Shown here: one piece after another, positions 11,231 through 23,175 of the stretch
Position numbering within the stretch: position 1 is the first letter of the stretch
How the letters are laid out: every line of letters begins with the position of its first letter
Assembly: GCA_026225945.1 (NCBI GenBank)
Contig: JAMJFZ010001222.1
Span: forward strand, 2,519,501 to 2,583,500
Direction: 5' to 3'
From: Cricetomys ansorgei
Taxonomy: Eukaryota > Chordata > Mammalia > Rodentia > Nesomyidae
DNA: 64,000 nt
The notes under the pieces: model-generated
Seen by the model: the letters and a program-made list of their open reading frames with translations, nothing else
Database searches by the model: none
Told to the model about the DNA's origin: nothing
Translations under genes and position numbers: made by a program

Positions 11231-12216
11231 AGGCGTCAGCACCCCACTGGCCTCCCCAATATGAGTGCACATGCCACACAGCCATGTCACAAGATGGACC
11301 CGGGCTGCCCAGGTTCTTCCACTCTGAGTAATGGTGAGACAGAATCTAAGACTATCATTCCAAAGAGCTAAGTGTAACCTGAGACACCTGTGAACTCTGA
11401 GTAACTCTTCACACAGCTGTGAACCATGCCAGGAAGTCCCAGCAGCCCTGTAGCAGCCAGATCGTCACACAGAAGTCGACAGAACACCCAGCTCCTCCTC
11501 AACCAGGTCACACAGCTCTCTAGCAGGGCTGCCTGGTTTTTTGATGCTACAATGTGACACTGTCTTCTACAAGTGTATTGGGCCTCACTTGTAGCTGTCT
11601 GGGATACTGGAGCCTGGAGGACAAGCTATGTGTGCTGCAGAGGCAGAGGCAGAGAAGTGCCCTCAGCCCTTTGGAAGAGCAGAGAAGATCGTGAGTGAAT
11701 TCCAGATAATTGGACATTGATAATGTTTCTCTGCTGTTCAAGGACATTGTGAAAAGCTTGATAGATGTTTGATTTCATTTGGTCCTGTGAATTAACAACC
11801 CTTGTGATTGTTCCTCTTGTAAATAGTTTTGCTGGTGTAGTGTTAAATTGTGTCGTAGGGGTAAAGCTTTTTTTTTTTTTTTTTTTTTTTTTACAGAATA
11901 GGGGAAATTTTTAGTTGTTTAAGATATTGTTTTGTGCACTGATAGGCGAGGGCCTACCCAGGTCTTGGCATTTTGTATTGTCTGCAGGTGTTGGATTTAT
12001 GTGGGGTTTGATTGCACATGGTCTGCATAAGCTATCGATAGAACACCTAAGGAGTTCTGAATCAATGAAAACACCTGAGCTGAGACGCTCAGGGTTCCAC
12101 TGCAGTATGGCACTGGCCATGACCGTGGTTCCCTCTGCTGAGGTCTGACAGGGCTTCCCCATATGAAAATGCCTCAGTGTCTCTCTTGCTGAGCCTGCAC
12201 AGTGGCTAACTACTAC
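11231..12216 (+). repeat. Local duplication copy 1, including composite repeat parts B and C
   Basis: The first 310 bp (from ggcgtcagcaccccactggc) reappear almost unchanged at 13659. The end (ctgacagggcttccccatat to gtggctaactactacaa) reappears at 14283-14357. In between, copy 1 carries about 290 bp (roughly 11615-11905, with a T24 run at 11869-11892) that copy 2 lacks. Part C has an atcaatgaaaacacctgagc signal region. Confidence 0.85.
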
Positions 12217-12279
12217 AACTTGTAACTGTCCTGGATTGTATGTGACTCATGGACCACAGGATAGACATACTGACTAAGA

Positions 12280-12520
12280 GAATGGGCAGCCTGTGGCAGA
12301 ACACAGAGTTTTCTAGCTTGTATCTACGTTTTACATTCTGGTTCCATTACTAATGATGAGTTCAATGTTCCTTCTCTGAATCTGTTACATGGTCACAGAG
12401 TCTGCCTCACAAGTAATGGTATGAAATAGATGAACTGCTCTTATAAGAAGCTTTCAGCAGAGCCTGACACACAGGCAGCCCATGTATTCACTACTGCTAC
12501 TACTGTTCTTAGGTTTTGGT
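12280..12520 (+). repeat. MIR SINE
   Basis: Shows ttctggttccattactaat, ctctgaatctgttacatggt, agcctgacacacaggcagcc and attcactactgctact, in MIR plus order. Confidence 0.5.
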
Positions 12521-13224
12521 CTGGTCTGTGCATTTTGGTGTGTTTTCCCCTCCTTCCTGCACCCATGCCTAGGCCATCCTTCCAGCCTCTCACCTGCTAG
12601 TCCCTTCTCATCAGCAGCCAGTAGTCTAAGCTGGGAGGTCGCCCTCAGGAGTGCCTTAACAAGTTTCATCTCCTACTGTAAGGCTCTCTGTGCTTAAAAT
12701 TAAAGTCAGTTGGGAAAGAAGCATTTTAAACATTTCAAAATTAAACTTGAAGAAGGCACAGAAGCCCAGCCAGTCTATACTGCTTTTCTGTGCTTTCAGC
12801 CTTCTCCCCTCAGAGATGTAGGCACAGCCTTCTGGAAGAGGACACTTTGCCAAGTGACCCCTCTAGTGGGGTAGAGGAAGAGGACTGGAAAGCTGTCTTA
12901 TCTCTTAACCCAGAGGCGGGGCGATACTGCTGCTGACAGCACTGTCTACAGCAGGTCAGCACTGCCATCTGTTGGTCATGCAGGACGCCTGTGCACTCCC
13001 CAGCACAATTCCATTCTTCCACTTCTTCAAAGCCTTTTACTGGTGCTGAGTACTTAGGAAAGCCAATATCCTCTAGGTTTTCAAAATGTGCAGATTTGCA
13101 CAACCAAACAGCAGAATCTAAAACATTTTTTATCGCAGGTTCTTCGTCTTCGAAGTCATTCTTAAATAGCTAGATGACTATATGCAGACTGAGTGTCCCT
13201 TGTGCAAAATACCTAGGACTGGGA

Positions 13225-13395
13225 CTAGAGTTGATGTGGTAGTTGTGAGTGCACAGTGCTCTTACAGAAGAGCCAAGTACAGTCCCAGAGCCCACACAAG
13301 ACAGATGTAACTTCAGCTCCAGGAGAAACTGATGCCTTTGGCTTCCACATACCAACATGCTATACATATATAAAAATAAATTAAAATCTTTAAAG
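13225..13395 (+). repeat. Degenerate B2 SINE
   Basis: Shows gtgcacagtgctcttacaga, cagtcccagagcccacac and aacttcagctccaggagaaa, ending in an A-rich aaaaataaattaaaatct tail. Confidence 0.75.
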
Positions 13396-13658
13396 AAATA
13401 ACAGAGTAAAAGTGCTTCAGATTTCAATTTTCAGATTTGTACATATCCACCTAAATATAACAAGGCATCTTGGAGCTGAGACATAAACCTACACAGTATT
13501 CATTTATGTTTCATACATTTTTCATATAACCTGAGTGAGTTTTCATGATTTTGTGCATGAAACAAAATTTCATAGTTTAAGGTTTTCCACTTGTGTCATA
13601 TAGATGTTCAAAAAGTTGAAGATTTGGAGTATTTGCTATTTTGGATTTTCTGATTGGG

Positions 13659-14357
13659 GCGTCAGCGCCCCACTGGCCTCCCCAATATGAGTGCACATGC
13701 CACACAGCCATGTCCACAAGATGGACCCGGGCTGCCCAGGTTCTTCCACTCTGAGTAATGGTGAGACAGAATCTAAGACTATCATTCCAAAGAGCTAAGT
13801 GTAACCTGAGACACCTGTGAACTCTGAGTAACTCTTCACACAGCTGTGAACCATGCCAGGAAGTCCCAGCAGCCCTGTAGCAGCCAGATCGTCACACAGA
13901 AGTCGACAGAACACCCAGCTCCTCCTCAACCAGGCCACACAGCTCTCTAGCAGAGGTGCCTGTGTTTTGACCATATGCAATTTGACAAAGTGCAATATGA
14001 CACTGTCTTCTATTATTGGGCCTCACTTGTTGTTGTGGAAGCTTATTTTTAGGTGTTTAAAATATTGTTTTGTGCGCTGTTAGGTGAGGGCCTACCCAGG
14101 TCTTGGCATTTTGTATTGTCTGCAGGTGTTGGATTTATGTGGGGTTTGATTGCACATGGTCTGCATATGCTATCAATAGAACACCTAAGGAGTTCTGAAT
14201 CAATAAAAACAACTGAGCTGAGATGCTCGTGGTCCCACTGCAGTATGGCACTGGCCATGACCGTGGTTCCCTCTGCTGAGGTCTGACAGGGCTTCCCCAT
14301 ATGAAAATGCCTCAGTGCCTCTCTTGCTGAGCCCACACAGTGGCTAACTACTACAAA
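13659..14357 (+). repeat. Local duplication copy 2
   Basis: Nearly identical to 11231-12216 at both ends but about 290 bp shorter. The match starts abruptly at ggcgtcagcgccccactggc and ends at gtggctaactactacaaa. It carries an intact aataaa within caataaaaacaactgagc. The open frames in both copies are mirror readings of the same repeat, not genes. Confidence 0.88.
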
Positions 14358-14759
14358 TCGCATACCAATGTGGGGCATAACATCACAATAGCTAATCCAA
14401 TGTGGAGACAAAGAAGAGGAGAAAGAAACTCCAGACCTCACCGAGTCTGGTAAAGTACACTCAGGGAAGCTACCAGAGGATAGAGATTAAGGTATTAATT
14501 GAAGGCTTCTGAAGAAAGAGAGAAAGGAAATAAGCCTCTATGAAGAGAAAAGGCTGTGAAATTAATAAATAAATGAGGAAAAAGCTCTGAGGTGAAAGTC
14601 ACGGAGTAGAGGCCCTTAGAGATGAAAAATTCACTTGGGAGAAGGAAAAAGCAAGGTTCTAACTGCTTTTCCTTATCATGGAGCTGATGCTCCCTCCTTC
14701 CACTTGTGGTAGCATACTGTTTCACAAACTGAGTTTTCTGATAGCTACATTGTACGTGT

Positions 14760-15530
14760 GGGCAGCTCAAGATGTTGTGCTTGAGATCTATTGAAGGGGT
14801 TGTGTATTTCCCCTTAGCGGTGGTGAAAAAGAACACCAAACCACCAGCATGTTTCAACTGGCAATTCTTCCCGCTGGCCCAGGATGCCTTGCTGTTGTGG
14901 AAGCTGGGTTTAGAGTCAAAAAGCCAATTAGTTAAACTGAACAGTCTTTTTTTTCCCCCTGCAAACCTGACTACAAGTGGTCCAGATACTGATGATGGTG
15001 TTGAGAACTCCACCCACAAGAGGAATCTTCCCAAACACAAGGACCAGTTGTTTTTTTCTGAAAACCAGACTCTATCTTAAAATCTTGGAAAGTGTTTCCT
15101 TAAGGCCAGCACATAGAAACTGTTTTCCAGAACTGGCTGAGGTTGTATCTCGTGCTGGCAGCCGAACTCGTACTGTAAGAGTCACCCAAGCAGTACTTGT
15201 TTTGAAGGCATGAAGGGATCTTTGGAGAGAAACTGAGGCTTGGCACTGTGAGATGCCAGGAGAGGTCATTGGTGAAGGTGCAGTCTTGGTAGTAGTTGAA
15301 GCCCCAAATTGAAGAGGTCATGCAGAGAAGTTGAGGCTTGGCACCATGAAGAGAGCCCACGAGAGGCTATTGGTAAATGTGCAGCCCAGTTGCAGCAAGG
15401 GACCCCAGAAGTTTTTTAGATGCCAGTACCATGGGACAACCATCTAGAATAGCAGCAGCAGTGGAGTGAACCAACCAGAGCCTGGAGGACAAGCTGTGTG
15501 TGCTGCAGAGACAGTTGATCCTGTTCCTGG
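14760..15530 (+). repeat. Composite rodent repeat, upstream part and part A
   Basis: 15060-15530 is the plus-strand counterpart of 500-965 minus (gagagtcacccaagcagtac in one, the reverse in the other; also gcctggaggacaagctgtgt). The 14760-15060 part reads ccccttagcggtggtgaaaa and caaacctgactacaagtggt, which I recall as the upstream extension of the same dispersed family. A 102-codon open frame here (14772-15080) could be a decayed coding end of the parent element, but I do not recognise it. Confidence 0.6.
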
Positions 15531-15724
15531 GGATATGAAACACGTAAGATCAAGTCTAGAGTTCTGAGTCTGACTCCCCAAAGCTGTGAAGTAACTGAGA
15601 CTAGACAAAATTCTTTAAGTAGTTAGGGGAGGTGTCTCTAGCTTCATTCCTACATTCTCAGTAATATGCAAGGGCCAGGCATTAGAAGTGAATTTTCTGA
15701 ACTAAGTAGAATATCAAAAATAAT

Positions 15725-15850
15725 AATGCTTAAGCATGTTGGCTTATACCAGTAAACCAGCACTTGGGAAACTAAGGCGGAAGATTGTTATAAGTTCTAG
15801 GCCAGTCTGGGCTACAGTCTGAGAGAACCCATCTTAAAAAAACATACACA
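15725..15850 (+). repeat. Degenerate B1 SINE
   Basis: Shows accagtaaaccagcacttgg, gttctaggccagtctgggct and an A-rich tail. Confidence 0.75.
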
Positions 15851-15887
15851 CAAAATTAAAATGCTGAAGTCTTATTATGAAAATTAC

Positions 15888-16025
15888 TATAGGGCAGCTA
15901 GATGGCTCAGCAGGTAAAGGAGCTTTGCCAAGCAGGGGTCAATCCCTGGAGTCCACACAGTAAAAGAGAACTGACTTCTGCAAGTTATCCTTATGCATAA
16001 ACATAAAATACAATAAATGTATGAC
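15888..16025 (+). repeat. Degenerate B2 SINE
   Basis: Shows ctagatggctcagcaggtaa and aggggtcaatccctggagtc, ending in an A/T-rich aaaatacaataaatg tail. Confidence 0.8.
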
Positions 16026-16029
16026 TTTT

Positions 16030-17070
16030 TAAATTTAAAAGAAATTACCATAGTAAAAGCTTACCATGACACCCTCCATAGAGCATCATGACTATGCACT
16101 GAGAATTTATTGAGCCCATGGGAAAGTACTTCAGCCACAGCAGCTGGGGAAATGGCTGCATATCACTCCACTGCTAAGATTATCAGAACAGCTCCCTTCT
16201 CATTTTTTAGAGCTCAGCTGGAAGCCTGGATTTCCCAGGCAGACATGGGGCAGAGGGACCTTCCCATCAGGAGGGGGAGCAGCTGGATCCCTCCACACCA
16301 CTGGCCACCTGTCCACATGTCCAGGGTGTTGTTAGGCTAGTGGCACTAGGTAAGACTTTCCTTGATGAGAATTACAAATCTGGACAGTGAACTGCAAAAT
16401 GAAAACTAAAGAGGTCATGATGATGTCTATTAAAAATTTAAGTTATACATTTAAATCAACAGCAAATTACGTTGATAAAAAAATAGCTTCTCTTTGTAAA
16501 AATGTACAAAATACTATGATTCTCATTAAACGTATTGGTAATTAAAAAATGTGCTTTTTTTTTTAAAATAAGCATCCTCAGAGGTTCTAAGATTGGGGTG
16601 GGGGCATTCTCTGCCTCTGGCTGCAGTAGTCAGAGACCAGTTGGAATGGCAGCCACACTGGCCTCCTGCAAACCTCTTCTCAGCTAAAGCTACTCCATGA
16701 TGACTTGTGAGTATGAGGTGATGCACCTGGAAGGTGCATCTTCTCTTCCTTTCTTGTTTCCCCACACCTATGAAGTTATTCCTGCAGCCCTAGAGCTGGG
16801 GAGTACTGGGAAGTGTTTAATAATTTACAGTGGGGAGATGAGAATCCCTCACACTCACACACACTCATATGCATTACAAATCCTCTCACACTCCTCCCCC
16901 TCCTCCATCTCCTCCCTCTTCTAGATGGGGTCTCACTGCCCAGGTTGCCACCTAACTTAGGCTCAAGCTGTCTTCCCTTCCTACCCTTGTTATGTAGCTG
17001 CAACTGCAGGCAAGGATCACATACTGTTGTATGTTACATCGTTTTTATACAAAGCATCAAATGTTTTTCA
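16030..17070. other. Intergenic; pyrimidine-rich and possible reversed B1 trace
   Basis: A tctagatggggtctcactgc segment near 16920-17030 may be a reversed B1 relic, weakly. No gene is recognised. Confidence 0.4.
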
Positions 17071-17400
17071 TAGGGGTTGAGGAGATTATTCAGTGGGAAA
17101 GAGTGTTTGTGTGAAAGAGAGGAGGAGTTCAAATCTCCAGCGCTTGTATACAAATTTAGTGTGGCTTTCTTTGCATGTCAACAACTCCAGCAATGGGGGT
17201 TGGGGGGGGCAGGTAAGGCAACTGGGTCCCAGGAGATTTATGGCTTTCCATCCTAGCCAAAATATATCGTTTCTTGCTCAGTGAGACCCTGTTAATAATG
17301 ATAACAGCAACAACAACGTGATAAAGGCGCCTGCCATCTTCCTCTGGTCACTGCATGCACAAACATGATCATGAACTTCGTGTAAAAAGTTTTTTTAATG
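17070..17400 (+). repeat. tRNA-derived SINE composite (B2/B4-like), diverged
   Basis: Shows ttgaggagattattcagtgg, gttcaaatctccagcgcttg and a cctctggtcactgcatgc segment in B2-like order. Confidence 0.5.
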
Positions 17401-17959
17401 TTATTCACAAAACTTAACTATTTCAGTAATCTCCTGAAGAGATGACACAGGCTGTATTTTCAACTCTCACCGACAAACAAAAGCTTGGGAAGATCCCCTC
17501 TGTCTCTGCTGACTGAAGGCAACAGTGTGGGGGTAGCCAAACATCTATTTTCCACTCAAAAGCAGGAGAGTGAGCCAGGAAGAGAGGTTGGGGAGGAGAA
17601 GCAGTCCGGGAAGAGGAGATGGGGGGCAGGAAACCTCCAGTGGGCTCCATCAGCAAGCATAGAGTGCATGCACTCACTGGAGCTGCCCGGGACCCCATCC
17701 AACCTCCGTGAAAATGAGGTGAGGAGACGCAAGAGTCCAGAGAAGTCATAAGATGGGAATCCATACCGGTGATTCAGGTTAACGAAGGCGCCACTCACAG
17801 CAGACAGTATACTTTGCCCAAACCTTTTACAGGCGGCTGGAGCTGGCTGGGGACAGCTGGCTTGGTGGAGGGAGGTGGGGGTGGGGGAGCAGACGCAGCC
17901 TTTCATCCCCCCTACCCCCATCCCGCTCTGTTCCTGTTTCCAAACCTCCTTCCCTAGTG

Positions 17960-18420
17960 GTCCAGCCGCTGGCGGCCTTCCAATTAATCTGAAATCTGCT
18001 TCCGCCGAGAATTCCCTTCAGAAAGCAATTTGCATTTTATTAATGAATTCATAGAGATAGAAAAGCCTTCTAGAAATCAACAGTCCGTACAAGCATCTGG
18101 GGGGATGGGAGGCCAGGTCCTGAGGAGAAAAACCTGAAGTGGCTGGAAACGGAAGTCACAGTGTTCCTAGAGGGCGACAGCCTCCTCCAGGGCACAGGCA
18201 GGGTAAATAAATTTGCTCTCAGCACAAAATACATAATGGTATTCAGACAAAAGCCCCAGGTGGTAGTAATTCAAATGGCTAAGCAGAGGTCCAGGCTAGC
18301 CCATCGCCATGTCACTGGAGGTTCCTTCCTTTCACGCTTACACGCAGTAATTTAAAAGCTTGTTTTCTTAAACTGATTAACCTATTTTTACTTTTTAAGA
18401 ATCATCTTGTAAACTTTATT
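17960..18420. promoter_or_regulatory. Candidate conserved noncoding element
   Basis: No repeat is recognised. The sequence has clustered AT-rich homeodomain- and POU-like motifs: ccaattaatctgaaatct, aatttgcattttattaat and gaattcatagagatag. It borders a GC-rich segment at 17800-17960. Function is inferred only from composition; conservation was not tested. Confidence 0.3.
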
Positions 18421-18729
18421 ACATGATGAGACATCCTGAGAACAATTTGAGAAATGGCAATATTAAAAAAAAAATCTTAACACAATGCAAATTCAGTCAA
18501 ATTGACATGGTAAAGCTGAAACTTTTCCAATAAAGTGTTAACATTCCCTCAACTGGGAGGGCAGAGTCCCACCCCACCTGAGGGGCGACTGGCAGAAGAG
18601 TCCGGGAGCAGCAGTCGGTTTTCTTTAAGGGTGTGACCCTGCTAAATTGACGGTGCTCCCAGGGATGGCCACACACTCATGGTTATTGGGTAACACAAAT
18701 TAAAATTACTGTATCTTTGATTTTTTTAA

Positions 18730-18865
18730 AAAGGCACGGAGTCGGGTGGGTGGAGAAGTGGGAGTGGGTCTCGGAAGAGCTGGGGAGGAGTAGTTGTGAT
18801 CAAAATATATTGTATGGAATTCTCAAATCATTAATAAAAATATTAAAATGCTTAAAAAACATTTT
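18730..18865 (+). mobile_element. 5'-truncated rodent L1 3' end
   Basis: Shows a G-rich stretch (gtgggagtgggtctcgg), then gatcaaaatatattgtatgg and an A-rich aataaaaatattaaaat tail, the layout of murine L1/Lx 3' ends. Confidence 0.75.
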
Positions 18866-19204
18866 TTTTTTACTGTTAATGAGTCCCACACTATTTATAG
18901 ACTGCATCTCTCACTCTGCCCCTCTCTAGTCTTCCCGCTTTCACAAGCATTCTGATCTGTATAGGTGGTCTCAACCAATTATAATCTAACGTACAATGTT
19001 TTTAGTTCAATTCAGTAGAAATGTAGTTCGATTTTTAACGTCTTTTCAGGGGTGGAGATATGAAGTACATTGCCTCTTGCAGCAGCAGCAGTAGGACGGA
19101 GCAGCCACAGCTACCAATCACCTTTGCTCAAGAAGCAAAACAGCTGGATCCCACAGTGCGCTGCTGCTGCTATGAGATTCAGGAGGTAAGGATGTTCAGT
19201 GCAT

Positions 19205-19515
19205 TTTCTTTTTCCATTTTTTCATGTGTGTATGGTGTACAGGTGTGTATGCACGTTTTCACATATGCATGAATGCACATATATGCCCAAGGTTGATGTC
19301 AGAAATAATCTTCAATTGCTCTTTTATCTTATTCATTGCCGGTCTCTTAATCAAAAAGTTTGCTTCAGGGACAGCTCTGTCTCCACCTTCTGAGGCTAGA
19401 ATTACAGGTGGGCTATCACATCCACCCAGCATTGATTGGGTTTCTGGAAAGTTGAACTCCAGTCCTTGTGTCTATATAAACACTTTAACTACTGACCCAT
19501 CTCCTAAGCTCCAAT
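19205..19515 (-). repeat. tRNA-derived rodent SINE composite, reverse
   Basis: Contains the GT-rich head, ctgaggctagaattacaggt, gggctatcacatccacccag and a gaactccagtccttgtgtct, ending ctactgacccatctcctaag. Confidence 0.6.
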
Positions 19516-19559
19516 TAAATGTATTTCTAACTGTTATCTTCAACTTATCATAACTTCTT

Positions 19560-21560
19560 TGTAAGTCAAGGAGCAACTGTGCATTTTTGATGACTTCGTA
19601 TAAAGTGTATATTGTTGTTTTGCATACTGGCATTTTATGAGTGGTATTCAAAATCTATCCAAGCTGCTGTCTCACAGTACTCTAGCTGGGTATAACAGCT
19701 ACAAGACAACCCATGCTGCACCCCACTGTATCTTACCTCTCTGCTCCGTTTGCTATTGGCAGCAAGGTCTTCCGACTCCACCATAAACAACACTGTAATG
19801 AGCACTCTCAATACAGAGCTAGTGTCAATTTCTTTGGGAAAAGCACATGGGGGAGAAATGAAAGGTCAAGACAATGTGCACACTCTAATTGCCCTCTTCA
19901 AAGCCTGAGCTAGTGGCTTGTTCCCTCTGCTGGTGCACACGGCTTCCTGTAGCCTTGCAAACACCTGGCATCATCTAACTTCGTGTTTTTGCCAGGCTAA
20001 TTGGTATAAATCAGCATCTCATATTTTCATTGTTTGGTTACTAATTATTCTAAGCATCTCTTCATAATGTATTTCATGGTTTTATGTAGTTGGTTTCCTT
20101 GATGGCTGACTCTCCTGTCCTCATCTGTCAGTCATTTTCTATCAGAGCTTTTATTTATTTGTTTTTATAGAAGGTCCTTGTATAGCCTGAACACCTATGG
20201 CAGATCTAGGTGAGACATTGTGAATATTTTCTGCTGCCCTCTGATCTCTTTGCTTTATCCACGGTGGTTTTTGATTCCCTATTAATCTGTAGCATTGTCT
20301 CCATCCTTATGTTTCCCCATATGTGTGGACTTGTTTTGGAGCCTTCCTGTATGTTCCGGTGAGGCAGAATGCTCTGAATTTCTCCAAGGCTACACTATTC
20401 TTACTTCATAGGGTGTTGATTCCCAGTCAAAGTGGCCCCTCCCTATTTGTACTCTTGTTTTTCAGGTTAATTAATTATGAGTGTTTGTTTATTTGTAGAA
20501 ACATTATAAGAATGTGCCTCAAGAATGCAAGTGAAAATTGTATCTTCCATTTGTGTCTTTCTAATATTATCTCATTTTTAACTGGTTTAAAAATATTGTT
20601 TTTGTCTATTTAGTCAATTAGTTGGAGAGTGCATGCATGCCACAGTGCACGCAGTGGAGGTCAGAGAACAACTTTCCGAAGTTGATTCTCTCCTTCCGCC
20701 ACGTGGGTCCTCAGGTCCTCAGGCTTAGCAGTACGTGCTTTTGCTCACTGAGCCATCCTGTCAGCATGGTTTTTCGCAGCATTAGAAAATATTTGCCTTT
20801 GAATGGTTATGTTGTCTTGGTTGGATGGCTTGCCTCCTGCTGTGAGTGGTGCTTTACTTTTGACTAGTCTTAGAGACTCTATTGATTTTACAGGTTAATA
20901 TTTCTCCAGGAACATTGCTGAAGTTTTATTACTGCTAACAATTTATTAATTCTGTAGATTTTTTTTCTAGAAAGAGGATTTTATCTTCTGAAAATTGTGA
21001 AGGTTTTAACTCTTTTCTTTCAATCGCTACAAATGTTTTTTTCCTTTTTCTAGACTTGTCCAGAACTCCAACCCTAAGGCAGTAACAGAGAAAGGGGTGT
21101 TTCTGCTCTGCTTCTGTCTCAGGGGAATGCATCGAAGTTCTCCTCACTGCAGACTAATATTTGCTGGAAGGTTCTGGCCTATAAGCCTCACAAACTTCAT
21201 GAACTCCTATTCTTAGCCTAGTAGATTTTTTTTTAAATATATAGTCTTTTATAAATATTTTTCCTTTTCTAATGTTTTTTTTTTTCTGCAAAGATTGGGA
21301 TAATTACAAAATTGTCCTCTAGCTTTTTTAATTGAGGCCTTCCCTTCATTGATATAATGTCCAGCTGTCTTTTCATTCTTTGGCTAAGGCTTGCTTGACT
21401 TTGATATATTATTTTAAAAATAAGCAGTTGTGATAGTCTCGTTATGTATCTATATTTATAAGTGAAATGAGGCTATCCTATATCTTGTATCTATAATCAA
21501 GATTATACTGTATCATAAACTGAATTACACACTTTCATTTTTCTATTTTGACATACAACT
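19560..21560 (-). mobile_element. Ancient L1 relic (3' UTR and ORF2 tail)
   Basis: Read on the minus strand it follows the L1M layout. The 3' UTR part includes tcataatgtatttcatgg and aatttctttgggaaaag. The ORF2 part is seen on the plus strand as attgctgaagttttatta, tctagaaagaggattttatc and tcaggggaatgcatcg. Frames are broken throughout. A reversed B2/B3 SINE at 20625-20770 interrupts it. Confidence 0.55.
20625..20770 (-). repeat. B2/B3 SINE, reverse
   Basis: Shows gtggaggtcagagaacaact, gttgattctctccttccgcc, cacgtgggtcctcaggtcc and actgagccatcctgtcagc. Confidence 0.88.
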
Positions 21561-21564
21561 TGTT

Positions 21565-21893
21565 ACTTTTTTGTTACTGTGACCAACACTTGAGAGAAAG
21601 ATAAATGTAACAGGAAAAGAGATTTATTTCATTGTCTCGGTCACCAGTCCCCGACGGCTGGCTCTTTCTCTGTGGCCTGTAGTGAGGCAGAACACCATGG
21701 TGCAAGAGCATTTGGTAGAGGCTACACCCTGTATCAGCCATGAAGCAGAAAAAGGGAGCAAAGGGGCATGCAAAGTTGCCTACTTCCTCCTCCCAGGCTG
21801 CAAGTCCTAACAGTTCATTGATTAGCTTAGCCCCTCAAGGTTTGAACACATAAGTATTTTTGGAAGACATGCCATATTGGAACCACAATAACT
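21565..21893 (-). mobile_element. MaLR LTR, antisense
   Basis: Shows tgttactgtgaccaacact, aaagagatttatttcattgt, cagaacaccatggtgcaaga and gccatattggaaccacaata, the antisense layout of MT/MST-type LTRs. Confidence 0.65.
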
Positions 21894-22059
21894 TTCATTA
21901 GTGTCTTTAGGACATGGCAAGAGTCACCCAAGAGACTGACTGAGGCTGAGGTATTTTGGAAGGTCACTCTTTGCCTTCCTTTTCAATTTACTTAGTACAG
22001 ATTGAAACTAGAAGTTGTAAATTGAAACTAGTGTAACTGTGTATCCCTTTGCTATTGTT

Positions 22060-22390
22060 TGGCAGTTGACTGTCCTGAAAGTCTATATGTTAAAGGCTTG
22101 GTCACCAGGAAGATAGTGTGGGCAAGTGATGTCATTTAAAGGTCTGGGCCTCGTGGGAAGACTAAGTCATCAGTGAGGATGCTCTCTGATGGAATAGTGG
22201 TGCACACCATTTCTTCTCTTTCAGTTTTTTGCTCCCTTGCTTATGACACAAGTATTTGTTCTTCTGCATGCTCCCACCAGTATGTTGTCTCCTCAGAAGC
22301 TCATTTGCTCAGGGCCCAGGACCTTGAAGACTGTGAGCCACAATATAATTACCTCAGGTACTTAGTTACAGTGATAGAATGCTGACCGAT
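22060..22390 (+). mobile_element. MaLR (MLT1/MST-like) LTR
   Basis: Shows aaaggcttggtcaccaggaa, gtcatttaaaggtctgggcc, ttgctcccttgcttatgac, gactgtgagccacaatataa and gttacagtgatagaatgct, in sense order for this LTR group. Confidence 0.65.
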
Positions 22391-22820
22391 ATTCTATCTA
22401 GTTCAAGCTCCCAGTTCTTCCTATATACAAACTTAAAATCCCATACTTTTCTGTAGGCCTCTGGGCTAAAGAGTAAGTAGAAGCAGCAAGAGAGGTCCTC
22501 GCCCTCTCCAGGGCTGACAGGACTCTCTGCAGACTCCTCTTGAGCCCTGGAAGCCAGCCAGCTACTCCACAGTAAACAGAATGGCAAACTTTCTGCCTGC
22601 CCTGTGGTGAATTATGCACCTTTGTCTCTGTGAAGACTTCGAGGCCATGCTAATTAAGGTTTCCTCGCCCAAGGGAGAAATCCCCGCCTCCCCCAGGAAA
22701 GATGTTAAAAGAGGAAATGGCCCCTGGAATAAACGAGTTTAAAGTTTCTCGTCCACCAGACGCTGTCTCCCGGGCTTTCTTTGCGGCTGTGGGTGGGACA
22801 TCAGCTGCCCACCCCGGAAC

Positions 22821-22823
<3 letters not shown>
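22391..22823. other. Intergenic, no gene; moderately GC-rich unique sequence
   Basis: No repeat or gene is recognised. 22620-22800 is unique and richer in CpG than its surroundings. Confidence 0.45.

Positions 22824-22873
<50 letters not shown>
22824..22873. repeat. (AC)n microsatellite
   Basis: Twenty-five uninterrupted AC units. Confidence 0.97.
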
Positions 22874-22877
<4 letters not shown>

Positions 22878-23175
22878 ACCAACACTTTTCTATTTGTACC
22901 CTTCTTATCTTTCAAATTCAAGGGTGTCTCTGTGTCATAGAGACACAGTCTCTGTGTCAGTTATTTCCCTCTTTCCATTCTGTGCTTTAAGTTATCTTTC
23001 CTCCCTCCTTAGTGGTGATAGCCTTTATCCGCTCAGTCATCCATGAGACCATCCACTCTTCTGTTCTTTCAGTGTCTGAAACAGAACAAGGCTCACCTAT
23101 TACATGTACCTATGATATGTCTCTGCTGTCTGTTATTTCCCTTGTGCAGGTTTGATGTCAATCATCTGTTCTTTG

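Noticed and set aside
11915..12162. Open frames on both strands that recur at 14049-14441 and at 1-300
   Set aside because: The recurrence comes from a dispersed repeat present several times, not from a gene family.
14495..15080. Overlapping 181- and 102-codon frames as a possible gene
   Set aside because: No recognised domain, frames on opposite strands, and part of the region matches the composite repeat. A decayed coding end of the parent element remains possible.
22650..23046. Frames rich in His-Thr or Cys-Val repeats
   Set aside because: These are translations of a (CA)n microsatellite. The same applies to frames at 3792-4046, 8273-8530, 29291-29804 and 53903-54272.
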